A stretch of 64,000 bases of DNA from Acidobacteriaceae bacterium (lineage in GTDB: Bacteria; Acidobacteriota; Terriglobia; Terriglobales; Acidobacteriaceae), in contig DAIDLI010000122.1 of the NCBI GenBank assembly GCA_027449545.1, positions 111,313 to 175,312 on the forward strand, written 5' to 3'. Under the pieces are notes generated by a model. That model saw only the letters and a list, made by a program, of their open reading frames with translations. It did not search any database and was not told where the DNA came from. The position numbers and the translations under genes are program-made. The number at the start of each line of letters is the position of its first letter. The stretch's first letter is position 1. Of the stretch, positions 16,264 to 24,472 are shown one piece after another.

Positions 16264-16845
16264 ATGGATTCGCACGAGTTGCGATGGCGCGTTCTGAACG
16301 TGATCACGAACCATGAAAAGCGGGTGGTTGAGCACTTGATGGTTCGGTCCGTAGAGCAATATCTACCGCTCTTTGCAGAGCGCTCGAAATGGAGCGACCG
16401 CGTAGTCAATCTGGAGCGGCCGCTGTTTCCCGGATATGTCTTCGTTCGTTTTGCTCCGGAGCAGAGGATCTCAGTGATCAGCGTTCCGGGCGTGGTTCAT
16501 TTGCTGGGGGACACAGACCGGGATACGGTCAGCGAGGTGGAGATCGCCCGCATTCGAGAGGGGCTCGCCAGCGGTTGCCTTCTACGGCCTCACCGCGGCA
16601 TCGCGGTGGGAACGCGGGCGCGGGTGCTGCAAGGGGTATTCGCAGGCGCGGAGGGCATCGTTACCGATCTTCGCCAGCACTGCAAGATCGTGATGGCGCT
16701 GTCGGCCACCGGCCAGAGCTTTTCCCTGGAAGTAGACGTTGAGGAAATCGAGGTTCTCGCCAAATCAGCGGCGAAGGATCTTGGAGCCCGCCGGCGAGAT
16801 GCCGTGCTGAACGGAATCCAACAAATCACGTCCATGCGATGGTGA
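16264..16845 (+). CDS. NusG-like transcription antiterminator (UpxY/RfaH-type) of the exopolysaccharide cluster
   Basis: I choose the ATG at 16264, preceded by GGGAAGGGGG; the protein has 193 residues. The N-terminal NGN domain is clear (WRVLNVITNHEKRVVEHL, then RPLFPGYVFVRFAP around residues 53-66). A KOW-like C-terminal segment follows (GTRARVLQGVFAGAEGIVTDL). Specialised NusG paralogues such as UpxY, LoaP and RfaH bind paused polymerase and allow it to read long polysaccharide operons. It precedes an 18-kb co-directional exopolysaccharide cluster, separated by a 640-bp structured leader, which is the expected arrangement. It is not the housekeeping NusG, which normally sits beside secE and rplK. 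Confidence 0.8.
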   Translation: MDSHELRWRVLNVITNHEKRVVEHLMVRSVEQYLPLFAERSKWSDRVVNLERPLFPGYVFVRFAPEQRISVISVPGVVHLLGDTDRDTVSEVEIARIREGLASGCLLRPHRGIAVGTRARVLQGVFAGAEGIVTDLRQHCKIVMALSATGQSFSLEVDVEEIEVLAKSAAKDLGARRRDAVLNGIQQITSMRW

Positions 16846-17200
16846 AGTATCAGCGGACCTGCTGCGGCTGCCAGGCTCTGGCGGCTCAGCCCTGCTAGTG
16901 GCGGAGAGAACGATACGCCGCCTGTTCGATGCGCATGGTCTGGCCCCTGAGCAGGCTCTCAGGCATGTTCCAAACAAGGACAAATGGACGACAGGTTACA
17001 CACGGACCTATTCAGTTGTAGCCGCCTGAAAGGAATCGTCGCCGCAGCTATCGTGCTCTGGGTTGAGCAAGATGGTTCTACTCCACAGCGACGCCGAATT
17101 GGGGTAAGTGGGGTGGTAAGCGTGTTCTGTTTTGGGACGGGCGCGTGATGTAACTCACCTGCTCGCGGCTCAATGCGTTCACGTTTGCGAAAGTTTTATA

Positions 17201-17229
17201 TTGGCTCCACATTTTCGCTTGCCTAAAAT
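17201..17229 (+). promoter_or_regulatory. Candidate sigma-70-type promoter of the exopolysaccharide operon
   Basis: TTGGCT (17201-17206) and TAAAAT (17224-17229) are separated by exactly 17 bp. They match the -35 and -10 consensus at four and five of six positions. Transcription would start near 17236, giving a leader of about 250 bases before the RHH gene. Confidence 0.4.
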
Positions 17230-17313
17230 CGGACGTCATGTTACCGTGGAATCACTTTTCCAACGAAGAGCCAGCGTAGGTGAGTAACTCTCCCTAGGCC
17301 GGTTTATGTCATC

Positions 17314-17380
17314 TGCGCTCCTTCTGGAGCGCAAGTAGTCGTGGAGCGTGCTTTCTTGGTCCTTGTCCTATGGGACCGAG
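17314..17380 (+). promoter_or_regulatory. Two hairpins in the exopolysaccharide leader
   Basis: TGCGCTCC-TTCT-GGAGCGCA (17314-17333) is a perfect eight-bp stem with a tetraloop. CTTGGTCC (17355-17362) pairs with GGACCGAG (17373-17380) with one wobble. Neither is followed by a T-run, so they look like RNA recognition or pause structures rather than terminators. Confidence 0.45.
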
Positions 17381-17487
17381 CCTAGCGAAGCTATACACGA
17401 ATTCGGTCCCCGCCCTGGTCACTCGTACGTCACAGGGGAGCGAAGAGGTGACTTACCTCAAATTCAAAGTGAGACCAGAGGCCTTCC

Positions 17488-17814
17488 GTGGCCGTATTCG
17501 TCCCGCGCACCCGCACGATCGGTGTTCGACTCAGCGAGGAAGAGTATTCGTCGCTGGAGAGATACTGTGTCGAAAGCGGGGCACGATGTATCTCGGACTT
17601 GGCGCGCACCGCGATCTTCAGGCTCGTAAATCGGATGAATGAGGAGAGCCTTTCGGCTTCTGCGGCCCGTACGCGGTTCAGGCGCGTGCATGAGTTGGAG
17701 CAGAAGCTGGCGCGTTTGACCACGGAGCTCGCGTTGCTCAAGGCGGGGATAGCGTCTGTTCCAGCGGATGAAGCGCGAGCGGCCGCCGAGGACTTCGAAG
17801 AGGAACTGTTCTGA
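17488..17814 (+). CDS. Ribbon-helix-helix-like DNA-binding protein with coiled-coil tail
   Basis: A 108-residue protein from a GTG start. Residues about 8-50 (RTIGVRLSEEEYSSLERYC...ISDLARTAIFRLV) have the beta-strand plus two-helix pattern of RHH proteins such as MobC-like plasmid mobilisation factors and Arc-type repressors. Residues about 65-90 form a heptad-like coiled coil (HELEQKLARLTTELALLKAG). The acidic tail ends AEDFEEELF. It sits between the antiterminator with its leader and the export gene, with 72 bp to the latter. No mobilisation genes are nearby, so a role as a local transcription regulator of the exopolysaccharide operon is more likely than conjugation. Moderate certainty for the fold, low for function. 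Confidence 0.6.
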   Translation: MAVFVPRTRTIGVRLSEEEYSSLERYCVESGARCISDLARTAIFRLVNRMNEESLSASAARTRFRRVHELEQKLARLTTELALLKAGIASVPADEARAAAEDFEEELF

Positions 17815-17886
17815 CGTTGGGAGCGTCGGCGCCACAACAGATGCGCGTGTACGCAGACCGCTAAGAGGCAATAGCCGGAGAAGATC

Positions 17887-20800
17887 ATGTGGAGTGCTTT
17901 CAGGGCGCCAGGCCGACCCATGGCCTGGCAGCCAATGCCAGCGGTGCTGTTCTGCGCCATCTGTCTGCTTACTTTGTATGCCGGGCCAATCGCGGCCCAG
18001 CAGCCTCTCCCCGGAACAGGAATGCTTCAGCCGCCGCCGCAAGGGCAGTCTGGCCCGTGCTACCTGGGCGGAGATACCGGGGCGTCGGGTATGCAGGGTT
18101 CCTATGCTGGATTTCCAGGCGCGGGCGGGGACGATCTGCAGACCGGGGACCAGTATCCCTTCGATCCAGCAGTGCAGGGCGAGGGGTCTTCGAGCCAGTT
18201 TTCTGCAGATCAGAGTTGGAACCAGTCATCGATGTCGGCCGCTGAGATCGTTCAGATACTTCAACAGGCTCCGGATCTGCTGTCGTCGATCAAGAATCTT
18301 GCCGGGCAGCAGTACGGCGTAGACCCGGCCACCCTTTCGGATGGGGGGGTCTACAACTGCATTCGGCAGGACCCCGGCCTGCGCGATCAGATCTCGGCGG
18401 AACTCGTCCGGCAAGGATACTCAGTTGACGCGCAGCAGCAGATAGAGCAACCCGGGATGGGCAACGGCGGCGCGCAGCGGCAGCCCTATGCGGCAAACCC
18501 GCAGGGACAGGTGGGGCAGCCGCCGATGCGCTCGGGGGGAGCCATGGGGCAGTATTCCATGAATCCCGAATGGCAGCGCAGACAGTTGGGGCAGCCGGGA
18601 ATGCAGCGAGGAACGGCCGGAGAAGGAATCTATGCTCCCTATTCTCTTTCGCCGGGCGTCCGCGGCTCCCAATCTATGCAGCAGCGCCGGCAGGAACCGC
18701 CAGCCGAGTTGCGCCGGCTTACCCCGATGCCCTATCCAAACCTGCCCTCGATGCGCGATCTCTACGCGCAGGAGATTGTGGCAGGTGGCCGGTTGCGGCG
18801 ATTCGGCTGCGATGCCTTTGAATTTGGCTCCGGCAACATGAATCTGCTGCCGATGGATTTGCCCGTGGGTCCTGACTATGTGCTTGGTCCCGGAGACAAC
18901 CTCATCGTGAATATGTGGGGTGGACAGTCCGCGCGGCTGACTCGCACCATTGACCGGCAAGGTCAGGTGGCCCTGCCGGAAGCCGGCACAGTAGCGGTCT
19001 CCGGCCTCACCATCGCGCAGGCCCAGAGCGTGATTCAAAATGCGCTGGGCACACAGTTTCAGAACGAGCGGGTCGAACTGTCCCTGGGCCGGGTTCGCAC
19101 CGTGCGGGTGTATGTGGTCGGCGATGTGCAGCGGCCCGGCGCCTACGATGTCAGTTCCCTCTCGACTGCAGTGAACGCGCTGTACGCCGCCGGAGGCCCC
19201 ACGAGCCGGGGCTCGCTGCGCACCCTGAAGCAATATCGAGGCAAGGAACTGGTACAGCAGATCGACCTGTACGACTTTCTCTTGCATGGAGTCCGCACCG
19301 ACTTGAAGCGGCTCATGCCGGGCGATACGGTGCTGGTTCCTCCGGTGGGCCCGCAGGTGGCCGTGGCGGGCATGGTGCGCCGGCCCGCCATCTACGAACT
19401 GCAGGGCAAGGAAGATCTGAAAGAGGTGTTGGCGATGGCCGGCGGCGTTCTGGCCTCCGCCGATTTGAAGGAGATCAGGGTGGAGCGGGTGATGGCGCAC
19501 GCCAGCCACACCATGCTGCGCGTGCAAGTGGCAGATGGGGCCTCGGATGTGAATAAGCTGCCAGCGCTCGCGATCCAGGATGGTGACTCGGTTCAGGTGT
19601 CCCCCATCCTGCCCTACAACGAGAAGGTGGTTTACCTGGAAGGTCACGTCTTCAAGCCGGGGCGCTATGCGTGGCGTGAGGGGATGACAGTCAGCGACCT
19701 GATCCACTCGTACCAGGATGTTATGCCCGAAGCGGCAGAGCACGCGGAGGTTGTGCGTCTGGTTCCTCCCGACCTGCACCCGGAAACTGTTGCCTTCAAT
19801 CTGGCCGACGAGCTGGTGGGCAACGATCCGGTTGCGCTTCAACCCTTTGATACGGTGCGGGTCTATGGCCGCTATCAAATTGATCCTCCCAAAGTTTCGA
19901 TCTTTGGGCCGGTGCTGCGCCCGGGCAGCTACCCGATGTCCGCGGGAATGACGGCAGCCGATTTGGTGCGCATGGCCGGAGGCTTCCGGCGCAGCGCCTA
20001 CCAGCAGAAGGCCGATCTCTCCAGCTACACGGTGCAAAACGGCCAGAAGGTTCTGCTGCGCCACAGCGAGATTGACCTCGCCAAAGCCCTGAACGGGGAC
20101 AAGGCCGCCGATGCGGCGCTAGCGCCCGGCGACGTGGTCGGCATCCGACAGTTGACCGGGTGGAACGACATTGGAGCTTCCATCACCATCAACGGCGAAG
20201 TGCGGTATGCCGGGACCTACGGTATCGAAGACGGCGAGCGGCTGAGCTCGGTGCTGAAGCGCGCGGGCGGATTTCGCGCCGATGCCTACCCTCAGGGCGC
20301 AGTCCTCGAGCGCGTGCAGGTGCGGCAGCTCGAAGAGAACGACCGGCAGGAGATGATCCGCCGTGTTGAGACAACCATGCCCACCGCCTCCCAAGGCGTC
20401 AATGGAACCTCCCAGGATCAATTGAATCTGCTGCAGGCGATGCAGCAGCAGCGGCAGGAGGTGCTCGCCGCGCTCCGCAGCCATCCCTCGCGAGGACGGC
20501 TGGTCATCAAAATCTCCTCTGATATCAGCAAATGGGAAGGAACGCCGGCCGATATCGAAGTTCGCGCCGGAGACACACTCACCATTCCCAAGCTGCCGGG
20601 CTTCGTGCTCATCAGCGGCCAGGTTTACGATCCGACCGGCATCAGTTATCGACCGGGCCGGGACGCGGGCTGGTATCTGCGCCAGGCGGGCGGCGCCACC
20701 CGCTCCGGCGACAAGAAATCCATCTTTGTCCTTCGGGCGGACGGGTCGGTCGTCGGAGAGAAGCGAGGGACGATCTTCCAGGGAGGCGTCCTGAGCGTCA

Positions 20801-20934
20801 AGATGCATCCCGGCGACTCGGTGATCGTGCCCGAAAAGATCGTCGGCGGCTCGCAACTGTGGCGCAACATCATGGGCAGCGCGCAGATCATGTCGTCGGT
20901 GGCATTGACGGGCGCGATGATGGGCGTGTTCTAG
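17887..20934 (+). CDS. Polysaccharide export protein with multiple SLBB domains (Wza-like)
   Basis: A 1,015-residue outer-membrane export protein, far longer than Wza (about 380). A hydrophobic N-terminal segment (about 18-37) ends in AAQQ and is probably a signal peptide. Residues about 40-290 form a low-complexity Gly/Gln/Pro-rich region with imperfect repeats of the type GQPxMxxGGA. The Poly_export domain follows (YVLGPGDNLIVNMWGG, about 331). At least five SLBB-type segments come next (VYVVGDVQRPGAYDV, VAVAGMVRRPAIYEL, VYLEGHVFKPGRYAW, VSIFGPVLRPGSYPM, then further copies near 770 and 915). The C-terminus holds a hydrophobic stretch. It would form the channel that carries the finished polysaccharide across the outer membrane, working with the Wzz protein encoded at 23136. 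Confidence 0.9.
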   Translation: MWSAFRAPGRPMAWQPMPAVLFCAICLLTLYAGPIAAQQPLPGTGMLQPPPQGQSGPCYLGGDTGASGMQGSYAGFPGAGGDDLQTGDQYPFDPAVQGEGSSSQFSADQSWNQSSMSAAEIVQILQQAPDLLSSIKNLAGQQYGVDPATLSDGGVYNCIRQDPGLRDQISAELVRQGYSVDAQQQIEQPGMGNGGAQRQPYAANPQGQVGQPPMRSGGAMGQYSMNPEWQRRQLGQPGMQRGTAGEGIYAPYSLSPGVRGSQSMQQRRQEPPAELRRLTPMPYPNLPSMRDLYAQEIVAGGRLRRFGCDAFEFGSGNMNLLPMDLPVGPDYVLGPGDNLIVNMWGGQSARLTRTIDRQGQVALPEAGTVAVSGLTIAQAQSVIQNALGTQFQNERVELSLGRVRTVRVYVVGDVQRPGAYDVSSLSTAVNALYAAGGPTSRGSLRTLKQYRGKELVQQIDLYDFLLHGVRTDLKRLMPGDTVLVPPVGPQVAVAGMVRRPAIYELQGKEDLKEVLAMAGGVLASADLKEIRVERVMAHASHTMLRVQVADGASDVNKLPALAIQDGDSVQVSPILPYNEKVVYLEGHVFKPGRYAWREGMTVSDLIHSYQDVMPEAAEHAEVVRLVPPDLHPETVAFNLADELVGNDPVALQPFDTVRVYGRYQIDPPKVSIFGPVLRPGSYPMSAGMTAADLVRMAGGFRRSAYQQKADLSSYTVQNGQKVLLRHSEIDLAKALNGDKAADAALAPGDVVGIRQLTGWNDIGASITINGEVRYAGTYGIEDGERLSSVLKRAGGFRADAYPQGAVLERVQVRQLEENDRQEMIRRVETTMPTASQGVNGTSQDQLNLLQAMQQQRQEVLAALRSHPSRGRLVIKISSDISKWEGTPADIEVRAGDTLTIPKLPGFVLISGQVYDPTGISYRPGRDAGWYLRQAGGATRSGDKKSIFVLRADGSVVGEKRGTIFQGGVLSVKMHPGDSVIVPEKIVGGSQLWRNIMGSAQIMSSVALTGAMMGVF

Positions 20935-20969
20935 GTTCTAATCGACAAACAAATCAAAGGAGAGGAACG

Positions 20970-21962
20970 ATGCCAGAAAGACGTGCACTGGTTTGCGGGG
21001 CCGGGGGATTTATCGGCAGCCACATGGTCAAGAGGCTAAAGCAAGAAGGATATTGGGTGCGTGGCGTCGACCTGAAATATCCAGAGTTCGAACCCACAAT
21101 CGCAGATGATTTTGAGATTGCTGATCTCCGCGATGCAAACACGTGGGAAAAAGTGCTCGATCCTGGCATGGACGAAGCCTACCAGTTCGCAGCCGATATG
21201 GGGGGGGCGGGTTATATCTTCACGGGTGAGCACGATGCCCACGTCATGCATAATTCGGCCATGATCAATCTCCATATGGCTGACTATGGTGTGAAGAAAA
21301 GAACTGGAAAGATATTCTACTCATCATCAGCATGCATGTACCCTGCACGCAATCAAACCGACCCCAAATCTCCGAATTGTCATGAGTCGAGTGCTTACCC
21401 GGCAGAACCGGACAGTGAATACGGATGGGAAAAGCTTTTCAGTGAGCGACTTTACTTCGCGTTTCAGAGGAATTTTGGCCTCGAGATTCGCGTAGCTCGA
21501 TTTCACAATATCTTTGGACCGCATGGGACGTGGAATGGCGGGCGTGAGAAAGCACCGGCCGCACTCTGTCGTAAAGTTGCCGAACAACCAAACGGAGGAG
21601 AAGTCGAAATCTGGGGAGATGGAGAACAGACCCGATCTTTCTTGTATATCGATGAATGTATTGAAGCCGTGCGCCGTCTCATGCAGTCGCGGAGTTTCCG
21701 CGGTCCGGTCAATATAGGATCCGAGGAAATGGTCACGATCAACGAGATGGCTCGGATGATCATACAAATAGCGGGCAAGGATCTGACTATTCGCCACGTT
21801 CCCGGTCCACTCGGGGTGCGGGGCCGCAATTCCGATAACCGTCTCATCGAGAAGGAGTTGGGATGGGCGCCCCGGCAATCTCTCCAGGTGGGGTTGCATA
21901 GAACCTACTTCTGGATCGAGAAGCAAGTACAGGAATGCCTTCTCCCACAAAGCTCACACTGA
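20970..21962 (+). CDS. GDP-mannose 3,5-epimerase homologue (extended SDR family)
   Basis: I choose the ATG at 20970, with AAAGGAGAGG just upstream; the track ORF starts 146 codons earlier, inside the export gene. It has 330 residues. A Rossmann motif (GAGGFIGSH) is present. The sequence follows plant GME closely: SSACMYP with Cys122, YGWEK with Tyr151 and Lys155, FHNIFGPHGTWNGGREKAPAA with Lys194, then GDGEQTRSF and RGRNSDN. Cys145, Tyr174, Lys178 and Lys217 of the Arabidopsis enzyme, as I recall the numbering, map here with one constant offset of 23. GME converts GDP-D-mannose to GDP-L-galactose and GDP-L-gulose. In this operon it probably supplies an L-hexose donor for the exopolysaccharide. 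A related GDP-sugar epimerase is the alternative. Confidence 0.82.
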   Translation: MPERRALVCGAGGFIGSHMVKRLKQEGYWVRGVDLKYPEFEPTIADDFEIADLRDANTWEKVLDPGMDEAYQFAADMGGAGYIFTGEHDAHVMHNSAMINLHMADYGVKKRTGKIFYSSSACMYPARNQTDPKSPNCHESSAYPAEPDSEYGWEKLFSERLYFAFQRNFGLEIRVARFHNIFGPHGTWNGGREKAPAALCRKVAEQPNGGEVEIWGDGEQTRSFLYIDECIEAVRRLMQSRSFRGPVNIGSEEMVTINEMARMIIQIAGKDLTIRHVPGPLGVRGRNSDNRLIEKELGWAPRQSLQVGLHRTYFWIEKQVQECLLPQSSH

Positions 21963-21992
21963 GCCTCAAGCACGAAGACCACGCTCGTTTAC

Positions 21993-23117
21993 ATGGAGAA
22001 CCAGATGACGATATCTATCGTGACTACCACGATCAATGTTCCTTCGGCGTTGCGTGACTACGCCGCAAACTTCCGCTTCTTCGGCCATAAAGATGTCAAC
22101 TTTATTGTCATTGGCGATCGCAAAAGCCATCCCGCCACCCGTGATTTTTGCACGAATCTGAATGAAATCTATCCCTGCACGTTTCTCGACATACCCGCCC
22201 AGGAGAGATATCTAGAAAGGTTTCCGAGGCTCTGGAAACACCTCAGATTCGACTCCATTCAGCGCAGGAATATAGGACTTCTCTTCGCCTATGAAAATGG
22301 AGCGGAAGCCATCATTACGATTGACGATGATAACTTTGTGCTCGGCCAGGACTTTGTCACACTTCATAGTTGCGTCGGCTCAGCCTGCGAACTCCCTACC
22401 TATGCATCGACCTCTGGATTCTTCAACGTGTGCTCATTCCTCAAGGAGGCTGATGATGCCAGTTTCTACCATCGCGGATTTCCACAGGCTCAGCGTTGGA
22501 ACAAAACAAATACGTTTGTGAGTACTCATAAAACAGCACGTCGTGTTGCAATCAACGCAGGCTTCTGGTTGGACAATCCTGATATAGACGCGCTTACGCG
22601 CATGGAGCGTCCGCGCATAGTTCTTGGCTACAAGCCGGAATGGCCAGGGAACTTTGCGTTGCAGCCGGGTACCTGGTCCCCGTTCAATTCCCAGAACACA
22701 GCCCTGATGCGAGAGGTGGTGCCCGCGTATTTTCTCAGTCCTTATGTAGGCCGCTATGACGATATATGGCCGAGTTATATCATAAATCGCATCGCACAGC
22801 ACGTTGGGGATGTAATCTCCTTTGGAAATCCGTTGGTTCGTCAGGAGAGGAATCCACACGATTTGTGGAAGGACTTGGACGCGGAGCGCGACGGAATGAT
22901 GATGACCGACAGCCTATGTGCAGCATTGCGCAGCATAGAGCTCTCACGCAGAACCTACCACGAATGTCTCGGCGAAATCATCACCGGTTTGGCAAACAGC
23001 TGGCCGGAGGAGGCTGGTTGGGCTGAATCCCAGAAGGAATGCCGGAAGCGCTTCTTAGAAGGTTTGTCGATCTGGCATGAAACTTTCGACACCATTGGAG
23101 CAAAAGCAGAAAGCTGA
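21993..23117 (+). CDS. GT75/RGP-like protein (reversibly glycosylated polypeptide family, putative nucleotide-sugar mutase or transferase)
   Basis: A 374-residue protein; the ATG at 22005 (MTISIV) is an alternative start. It has a GT-A-like core: ISIVTTTINVP at the N-terminus, the metal-binding ITIDDDN (Asp111-113), and GRYDDIWPSYIINRIAQHVG, which resembles GRYDDMWAGW in plant RGP/UDP-arabinopyranose mutases. The segment RGFPQAQR (ending at Arg168) lines up with RGYPFSLR in plant RGP, whose Arg is the self-glycosylated residue. Similarity is judged by eye. RGPs interconvert pyranose and furanose forms of UDP-arabinose. The gene directly follows the GME homologue, so both may serve the same unusual sugar. 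A plain glycosyltransferase or a STELLO-like protein remains possible. Confidence 0.6.
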   Translation: MENQMTISIVTTTINVPSALRDYAANFRFFGHKDVNFIVIGDRKSHPATRDFCTNLNEIYPCTFLDIPAQERYLERFPRLWKHLRFDSIQRRNIGLLFAYENGAEAIITIDDDNFVLGQDFVTLHSCVGSACELPTYASTSGFFNVCSFLKEADDASFYHRGFPQAQRWNKTNTFVSTHKTARRVAINAGFWLDNPDIDALTRMERPRIVLGYKPEWPGNFALQPGTWSPFNSQNTALMREVVPAYFLSPYVGRYDDIWPSYIINRIAQHVGDVISFGNPLVRQERNPHDLWKDLDAERDGMMMTDSLCAALRSIELSRRTYHECLGEIITGLANSWPEEAGWAESQKECRKRFLEGLSIWHETFDTIGAKAES

Positions 23118-23135
23118 GGCTGATAGTTGGAGATC

Positions 23136-24410
23136 ATGGGTGTTCCTGCTGCTGAATCTCATCCCCCGACAGAAATCCAAGCCAAGACCATCGGCTCCAT
23201 CGACAGCGGAAGTAGAATCCGTCGCGCTCAGCACTTGACGCTGCTTCGCGAGCTTTGGACCAGCCGCAGGCCTCTAATTACGGCTGCGGCGGCAGGTACC
23301 CTTGCGGCGGCGCTGATTGCGTGGCTGCTTCCCTCTCGGTATACCGCAAAGGCCAGTCTTATGCCTCAGGATCCGCCAAGCAGCTCAGCGTTGAATGTTC
23401 TCAGTTCGTTCGGCGGAGAGGGGGTCGCAAGCCTCGGAAGCGGACTTCTAGGGATGCACAACTCTGGTGACTTGTTTGCAAGTGTACTGACCAGCAATCG
23501 GGTCAAGGATCGAATTATCGATCATTATGATCTCAAATCGCTCAATCACACGAAATACTATATAGTTGCCCGGAAGAGGTTAAGTGCAGAAACCGCCATT
23601 TCCATCGATCGCAAGAGTGGCATACTCACCATCGAAGTGACGGAGGAAGATCCGCGCCGTGCAGCCGATATTGCTAACGCGTACATTGCCGAGCTGAACG
23701 CCACTTTAACCCAGCTGGATACATCGGCGGCGGCCCGCGAGCGCGTCTTCCTCGAAGGCAGAATTAAGGGCGTTAATCAGGATTTGGAATCAGCCGAAGC
23801 GAAGATGAGCCAATTTTCCAGCAAGAGCTCAGCTATTGATATCAACGAACAGGGGAAGGCGTTGGTGAATACCCTGGCGACACTGCAAGGAGAGGTAGTC
23901 CTAGCTGAGGCGGACTTGAAGAGCGCCTCAGAGCTATATGGCAATGATAACAACAGGGTGCTACAGATCAGAGCTCGCATCAGCGAGTTGAACCATCAGC
24001 TCGCCAAGCTAGAAGGAAATGCTCCGAGGGCACAAGCTGATGCTGAGAAGCCAAGCAATTCGGCCTTTCCAACACTCCGTCAGCTTCCTTCACTTGGGAC
24101 CACTTATGCGGACCTTTACAGGGAGGTGAAGATCCAAGATGCAGTACTCGAAACGCTTACCCGACAATATGAGATGGCAAAGGCGGAGGAAGCACGGGAA
24201 GCTCCCGTGGTCCGCGTGCTTGATCCTGCCACTGCCCCGGAGCGTCCCAGTGGTCCTCCCCGGATACTGATCTTACTTGGGGGCGCACTCTTCTCCCTGA
24301 TCGCTTCCATTTGTTGGAAGTTGGGAACAATGCTTTGGCGCCGCCTTCCCGAGGACGAGCCGCTTAAGATCCTTGCGAAGGAAATCGCTGCCGCCATCTT
24401 GCCGGTGTAA
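23136..24410 (+). CDS. Wzz-type chain-length determinant (polysaccharide co-polymerase) without kinase domain
   Basis: About 424 residues. I prefer the ATG at 23136; the track start is a TTG three codons upstream. An N-terminal cytoplasmic segment precedes a membrane helix (about 48-66). A large periplasmic part follows, with the Wzz domain (RYTAKASLMPQD) and long helices (about 200-290, with heptad-like spacing). The second membrane helix lies near 380-400, directly after the Pro-rich ERPSGPP motif typical of this family. No Walker motifs are present, so it is not a BY-kinase fusion; no separate kinase gene is visible in the cluster. It controls chain length and contacts the SLBB export protein. 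Confidence 0.85.
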   Translation: MGVPAAESHPPTEIQAKTIGSIDSGSRIRRAQHLTLLRELWTSRRPLITAAAAGTLAAALIAWLLPSRYTAKASLMPQDPPSSSALNVLSSFGGEGVASLGSGLLGMHNSGDLFASVLTSNRVKDRIIDHYDLKSLNHTKYYIVARKRLSAETAISIDRKSGILTIEVTEEDPRRAADIANAYIAELNATLTQLDTSAAARERVFLEGRIKGVNQDLESAEAKMSQFSSKSSAIDINEQGKALVNTLATLQGEVVLAEADLKSASELYGNDNNRVLQIRARISELNHQLAKLEGNAPRAQADAEKPSNSAFPTLRQLPSLGTTYADLYREVKIQDAVLETLTRQYEMAKAEEAREAPVVRVLDPATAPERPSGPPRILILLGGALFSLIASICWKLGTMLWRRLPEDEPLKILAKEIAAAILPV

Positions 24411-24472
24411 GCTTGCTGCGATCTCATGTTCATTCCCCGCCACCGCAGGAATACTCGCCTTAGTTAGCATTT

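Larger units (their letters stand above)
16846..17487. other. Leader/intergenic region of the exopolysaccharide operon
   Basis: These 642 bp contain no convincing gene. A candidate promoter lies at 17201-17229 and two hairpins at 17314-17380. Near the end, GTCAC...GTGAC (from 17419) makes a further inverted repeat just before the RHH gene. The open frames at 17348 and 17370 extend into the RHH gene in other frames and are rejected. A long structured leader after a NusG-like gene suggests control by antitermination. Confidence 0.5.

Noticed and set aside
20532-20969. N-terminal extension of the epimerase ORF
   Set aside because: It lies inside the export gene in another frame; the ATG at 20970 has a strong ribosome-binding site and begins with the Rossmann motif.
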